In this document: piece by piece, positions 6,031 to 9,772 of the stretch | Numbering within the stretch: the first letter of the stretch is position 1 | Layout: each line of letters starts with the position of its first letter | Translations under genes and position numbers: made by a program | Assembly (NCBI GenBank): GCA_030616695.1 | Contig: JAUWWU010000016.1 | Location: forward strand, 1-9,772 | DNA length: 9,772 nucleotides | Source of the DNA: Candidatus Omnitrophota bacterium | GTDB lineage: Bacteria > Omnitrophota > Gorgyraeia > JAHIPI01 | Direction: 5' to 3' | The notes under the pieces: model-generated | The model's input: only the letters and a program-made list of their open reading frames with translations | Told to the model about the DNA's origin: nothing | The model's database searches: none

Positions 6031-6112
6031 TATATTGACGGGGTTTTTTTATCCGCACTATTTTCACAGATTAAAAATGTTTTTACTTTAGTTAAAAATA
6101 GGAGATGAAAAG

Positions 6113-9100
6113 ATGAAGACCTTCAAGTTAAACGATATAATAAAAGTTGCCCTTATATGTGGTATCCTTTCTCTGTTTATGCCTTCCGCAGCCGATGCGG
6201 CGCTGGACTCAATGCCGCTTCTGGTGGATGATTTTTCCGACTATGGCCCGGATTTAAACTCTCTGCTGTACTGGACGGGCGGGGCAGGCGTTGACGATGC
6301 TATTAATGCGGACCCCTATACCGGCTGTCGCAAGGTGACCTACGGCAGCGGCAGTTGGTGGGCTACGTGCCTGTGGGACGGGCTTCATACGGACACTAAG
6401 ACGAAACTTGTTAAATATACCCATCTTGCGTTTGAGATCAAAGGCAGATTGGGGGGAGAGGACTTTTACGTAGGCCTACAACAGACAAACCGCAAAAAAT
6501 TCGGCGACGACATCGACGAAAAACTAAAGGTAAGCGAATTTGTGCCCGGAGGCGCGGTTACTACCGACTGGAAGACAGTCCGCATACCCCTCAATAAGTT
6601 TGCGGCGGCAGTCAATCTCAATACGATACAGGCTTTGGACTTTGTATTTTCCGTCCCTGAAAGCCCGTCAGGGATCCTATATTTTACCAACATACGCTTT
6701 GAAGGCGTAAAGATAGATGATTTTGAAGATGATATAGGCGATGCGAATCTTTTGCGGCATTACACAGGTTCCGGCGGGGACGGCATCGTTGAAAGCAGCG
6801 ACCAGGCGGACGGCAGCCACAAGCTGACATGGGATGAAGCGCTTTGCGACGCTGACGGAGCCGACAATATATTATACACAGCCGATGATAATCCGTGCTG
6901 GTGGTATAGCGTCACATATTTTGCCCTATGGGATATGCGGGAGGCGACAGACACCAAACTCTATACGCATTTAAGGATGCGCGTAAAATTGGAAACCGGC
7001 AATGAGTCTTTTCGCGTAGAGTTTAAAGAAGACCTGAATGAGGAGGTCTATCCGCCGGAGACGTATCCGGACATCCACAGGACGGCAGTCCTGAGTACGG
7101 ATTACACGCAATCCACGACAGACTGGCAGTTAGTGGAGATACCTTTATCAGACTTTGAGTTTATCGACCCTGACGGTAAGGACCATATGGAATCTCTTGT
7201 GCTTTTGCTCGGAACGGATGAGACAAGCGGTCAGGGCACGATATATATAGACGATATCTCTCTTAGCTATACCAATACGGCGCCTGTCATTGAAGAGATA
7301 GGCACAAAGGTATGTTATGTAAACCGTAAGAATTGCTTCCGTGTGTCGGCAAGCGATGCGGAAGAAGACGTTATCACTTATTCAGCTGCCAATCTTCCGA
7401 TCGGGGCTACACTTGACCCGAGGATGGGAATTTTTACCTGGGAGCCGAATGACAACCAGAACCACGGCCACGGCGGTATTGTGTTGAAAGCCAGCGACGG
7501 TATGTACACGACAGAAGAGACCATAACTATATTCGTCGTAGACGGCCAACCCCTAAAACCGGAGAGTAAAGGCCGCGTAAAAGTGGACAGGGCCGATAAA
7601 AAACTGCTTGTGGACGGCAAGGAATTTAAGATCAAAAGTATAGGGTATAGCCCCGTGCCTATCGGAGAAGACCCGAGCGTCGGCACCTGGGACGAAACGA
7701 GCGATTTAGTCTTTACACAGCCTATATTAGAGCGCGATTTTCCCAACCTGAAAGAGTTGCGTGTCAATACCATAAAGACATGGAGTAAAATAAACGACGC
7801 CCTTCTTGATATAGCGAACGAAGACGATTATAAGATCATGGTATGCGCTACGTTCTGGGTCGAGCCGTTAAGTAATTTTCTGGACCCCGGCGTAAGGGCA
7901 GATATCCTCCATGATTTCAGGACTTTTGTGAACACATATAAAGACGACCCCGCTATTTTGATGTGGGTGTTGGGCAATGAAGTGGACTTGAGCAATAAGG
8001 GCAATTTTGAGAACACAAAAGCATGGTATTCGCTTGCGAATGAGATGGCAAAAGCGGCATATGAGATGGAAGGCGCCGATTATCATCCGGTAGCGCTTTC
8101 AAGCGCTTGTTTGTATAATATAGGAAACCTCGATTTCGGCGCAGATGACACAGCCCTGAATTATATAGATATATGGTCCATGAATTATTTTGTGGGCGAG
8201 ACATTTCTCTATTCAAATTATGCCGGCGTTACCCATAATTACTTTCAGGATTACTCCAATCTTACGGGTAAACCGCTTTTTGCGGCCGAATACGGAATAG
8301 ACTCTTACCATGGATTTGCTTACGATGAAAACGGCTACCCCATAGACGGATTTAACGACGAGGCGACACAGGCCGCCTGGGATGCAAGAAATACCAAGGA
8401 GATATTAGGCATACCGGTCAATCCCGGAGACGACCCGCTGCCTGATTCGGAAGTATGTATAGGCGGCTCGCTTATGGCATACAGCGACGAGTGGTGGAAA
8501 GACATATACGGCGATGTGTCCCAGCATGACCTTGGCGGTTATAACAGCGAAGGCATGGGTAATAACGTGCACCCTGACGACTATTCAAACGAGGAGTACT
8601 GGGGGATATTTTACATCTATAATGACGGCGGCGATCTGGATATCATGACGAGGAAGAGAAAAGACGACCTCTGCGCCTTTGAGAAACTGCGCGACGAGTG
8701 TTATAACGTAGCGCCCGTTGTCATCAAGCCGGAGTGGCACAGGACATTCTACGTCGGAGAGGATAACGGCTTTTATTTCGTGGCGGCGGATGAAAACAAC
8801 GATGCGTTGATATTGAGGACAGAGCCGGAGGTCGGCAATCTTGAGATCCTGGCGGACAATACGGCCCTCTTTACATGGACACCGGCCCCTGAAGATGTCG
8901 GCGTTCACCTTGTCAGCTTTATTGCGCAGGAGGATTACACGAAGTATGAGGCGTCCGAAACAGGTTATATCGTAATAGAGATCACCGTAGTTGACGCGAG
9001 GCCCGGGCCCGGCGATACAGAGCCGCCGGTGGCTGAAGCCGGAGAAGATATTGAAACGGCGGAAGACGTTATTGTCTGGTTTGACGGGACAGCCTCGTAC

Positions 9101-9772
9101 GATAATACAGGGATTACCGAATACCTGTGGGATTTTGATTACGACGGCGTGACTTTCGTTCCGGACGCCGGAGCGGAAGGCCCTATCGTAAGCACTGTAT
9201 TCGGACAGCCGGGTATTTATACGGTAGCGCTGCAAGTCAACGACGGAGCCGGAAACGGCCCTGTCATAGACACGCTTACCGTTACAGTGGAGGATAATAA
9301 AAATAGGGTAAATGTCCCCTATGCCTATGCCACTATCCAGGAAGCGATAGACGCGTCTTCTTCCGGAGACGAGATCTATGTATGGGGCGGTAAATATTGG
9401 GAAGACGTCATGATGAAAGAGGATAGGTATTTGATAGGCGACAGCTATCTATGCGAGATAATAGGGAGTGTTTGCTTTAACGGCGCAAGCAGGTCATCCA
9501 TTGAAAACTTCATAATCTTTTATCTCGAGGGCAACCCGACGTATGTCCGCAATATACATTATCCGGAACCGGGTATGCCGCTTATCAGGGATGCGGGCGT
9601 TACAATCATAGATTCAACGGATGTTCTGGTCAAGGATTGCATAATAATGCCGGACCTCTACACGATAAATCTCGAAGGCAGCTATGACCCGCCTCTCACT
9701 CATTACGGCAAAGGCATCCAGGCATGGAATATGTACGGCAGCTCTCCGATAGTGCTTGATATTGAAAATAAT
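6113..9772 (+). CDS. Giant secreted multi-domain glycoside hydrolase/beta-helix protein, 3' end missing
   Basis: The frame is open without a stop from ATG 6113 to the window end: 1220 codons, with the C-terminus missing. GGAG (6101-6104) sits eight bases before the start. Residues 1-29 are a Sec signal peptide, with likely cleavage after ADA. Two related beta-sandwich modules, carbohydrate-binding-like, follow (about 36-200 and 201-387; TTDWKTVRIPL and TTDWQLVEIPL, ending in YFTNIRF and YIDDISL). Residues 388-477 are an Ig-like (He_PIG type) module. Residues about 487-865 are a clan GH-A TIM barrel: LLVDGKEFKIKSIGYSPVP, LKELRVNTIKTW, acid/base Glu623 in WVLGNE and nucleophile Glu726 in FAAEYG. 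A second Ig-like module (868-961), a PKD domain (about 970-1061, YLWDFD) and the start of a right-handed beta-helix (from 1064, ATIQEAIDA) follow. It is probably exported and cleaves or binds a glycan; GH2-, GH5- and GH72-like families fit and the substrate is unknown. There are many Cys residues. Confidence 0.9.
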   Translation, partial: MKTFKLNDIIKVALICGILSLFMPSAADAALDSMPLLVDDFSDYGPDLNSLLYWTGGAGVDDAINADPYTGCRKVTYGSGSWWATCLWDGLHTDTKTKLVKYTHLAFEIKGRLGGEDFYVGLQQTNRKKFGDDIDEKLKVSEFVPGGAVTTDWKTVRIPLNKFAAAVNLNTIQALDFVFSVPESPSGILYFTNIRFEGVKIDDFEDDIGDANLLRHYTGSGGDGIVESSDQADGSHKLTWDEALCDADGADNILYTADDNPCWWYSVTYFALWDMREATDTKLYTHLRMRVKLETGNESFRVEFKEDLNEEVYPPETYPDIHRTAVLSTDYTQSTTDWQLVEIPLSDFEFIDPDGKDHMESLVLLLGTDETSGQGTIYIDDISLSYTNTAPVIEEIGTKVCYVNRKNCFRVSASDAEEDVITYSAANLPIGATLDPRMGIFTWEPNDNQNHGHGGIVLKASDGMYTTEETITIFVVDGQPLKPESKGRVKVDRADKKLLVDGKEFKIKSIGYSPVPIGEDPSVGTWDETSDLVFTQPILERDFPNLKELRVNTIKTWSKINDALLDIANEDDYKIMVCATFWVEPLSNFLDPGVRADILHDFRTFVNTYKDDPAILMWVLGNEVDLSNKGNFENTKAWYSLANEMAKAAYEMEGADYHPVALSSACLYNIGNLDFGADDTALNYIDIWSMNYFVGETFLYSNYAGVTHNYFQDYSNLTGKPLFAAEYGIDSYHGFAYDENGYPIDGFNDEATQAAWDARNTKEILGIPVNPGDDPLPDSEVCIGGSLMAYSDEWWKDIYGDVSQHDLGGYNSEGMGNNVHPDDYSNEEYWGIFYIYNDGGDLDIMTRKRKDDLCAFEKLRDECYNVAPVVIKPEWHRTFYVGEDNGFYFVAADENNDALILRTEPEVGNLEILADNTALFTWTPAPEDVGVHLVSFIAQEDYTKYEASETGYIVIEITVVDARPGPGDTEPPVAEAGEDIETAEDVIVWFDGTASYDNTGITEYLWDFDYDGVTFVPDAGAEGPIVSTVFGQPGIYTVALQVNDGAGNGPVIDTLTVTVEDNKNRVNVPYAYATIQEAIDASSSGDEIYVWGGKYWEDVMMKEDRYLIGDSYLCEIIGSVCFNGASRSSIENFIIFYLEGNPTYVRNIHYPEPGMPLIRDAGVTIIDSTDVLVKDCIIMPDLYTINLEGSYDPPLTHYGKGIQAWNMYGSSPIVLDIENN

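Noticed and set aside
6040..6050. Terminator after fabF (GGGG followed by a T-run)
   Set aside because: No stable inverted repeat precedes the T-run, and it lies downstream of the giant gene's promoter in its leader.
8585..9235. Minus-strand 216-codon open frame antisense to the giant gene
   Set aside because: The plus strand reads through with coherent Ig-like and PKD motifs; the antisense product is low in recognisable motifs and rich in Arg/Cys, as shadow frames are.

Overview
The window most likely comes from an uncultured Gram-negative bacterium. It has moderate GC, heavy use of ATA (Ile) and AGG (Arg) codons, short operons with good Shine-Dalgarno sites, and a very large exported multi-domain protein. 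This style, together with the GT2-DUF2304 pair, recalls Candidatus Omnitrophota and related PVC or deltaproteobacterial genomes. That placement is a judgement from style, not from a marker gene.

Layout, all genes on the + strand. (1) 1-972: the 3' end of a family 2 glycosyltransferase of the dolichol-phosphate-mannose-synthase type, then a small DUF2304 membrane protein; together they form a lipid-linked sugar transfer pair. (2) 973-1523: a 550-base non-coding stretch with a long palindromic REP/MITE-like element, an 80-bp tandem duplication of its right half, a 58-bp direct repeat, a strong sigma-70 promoter and three phased TAGATAAA boxes. (3) 1524-3495: a tightly packed three-gene signalling operon made of an excisionase/MerR-type helix-turn-helix protein, a stand-alone receiver domain whose phospho-acceptor Asp is replaced by Glu, and a GAF-HD-GYP protein (cyclic-di-GMP phosphodiesterase family). 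(4) 3564-5970: a fatty-acid synthesis operon, fabG-acpP-fabF, with its own promoter. (5) 6003-9772: a promoter and the first 1220 codons of a giant secreted protein that runs off the window. It has a signal peptide, two tandem carbohydrate-binding-like beta-sandwich modules, an Ig-like module, a clan GH-A glycoside hydrolase domain with both catalytic glutamates visible, a second Ig-like module, a PKD domain and the start of a right-handed beta-helix.

How they fit together: the fab genes supply acyl chains and the GT2/DUF2304 pair decorates envelope glycans, so both bear on the cell surface. The HTH/receiver/HD-GYP operon looks like a self-contained regulatory module linking transcription to cyclic dinucleotide turnover. 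The giant protein is an exported polysaccharide-active or polysaccharide-binding protein. No link between the signalling operon and the giant protein is shown beyond proximity.

The most distinctive items are the Glu-substituted receiver in its compact HTH/REC/HD-GYP operon, the giant mosaic glycosidase, and the half-duplicated palindrome directly upstream of the signalling operon. No tRNA, rRNA, CRISPR array or transposase gene was seen.
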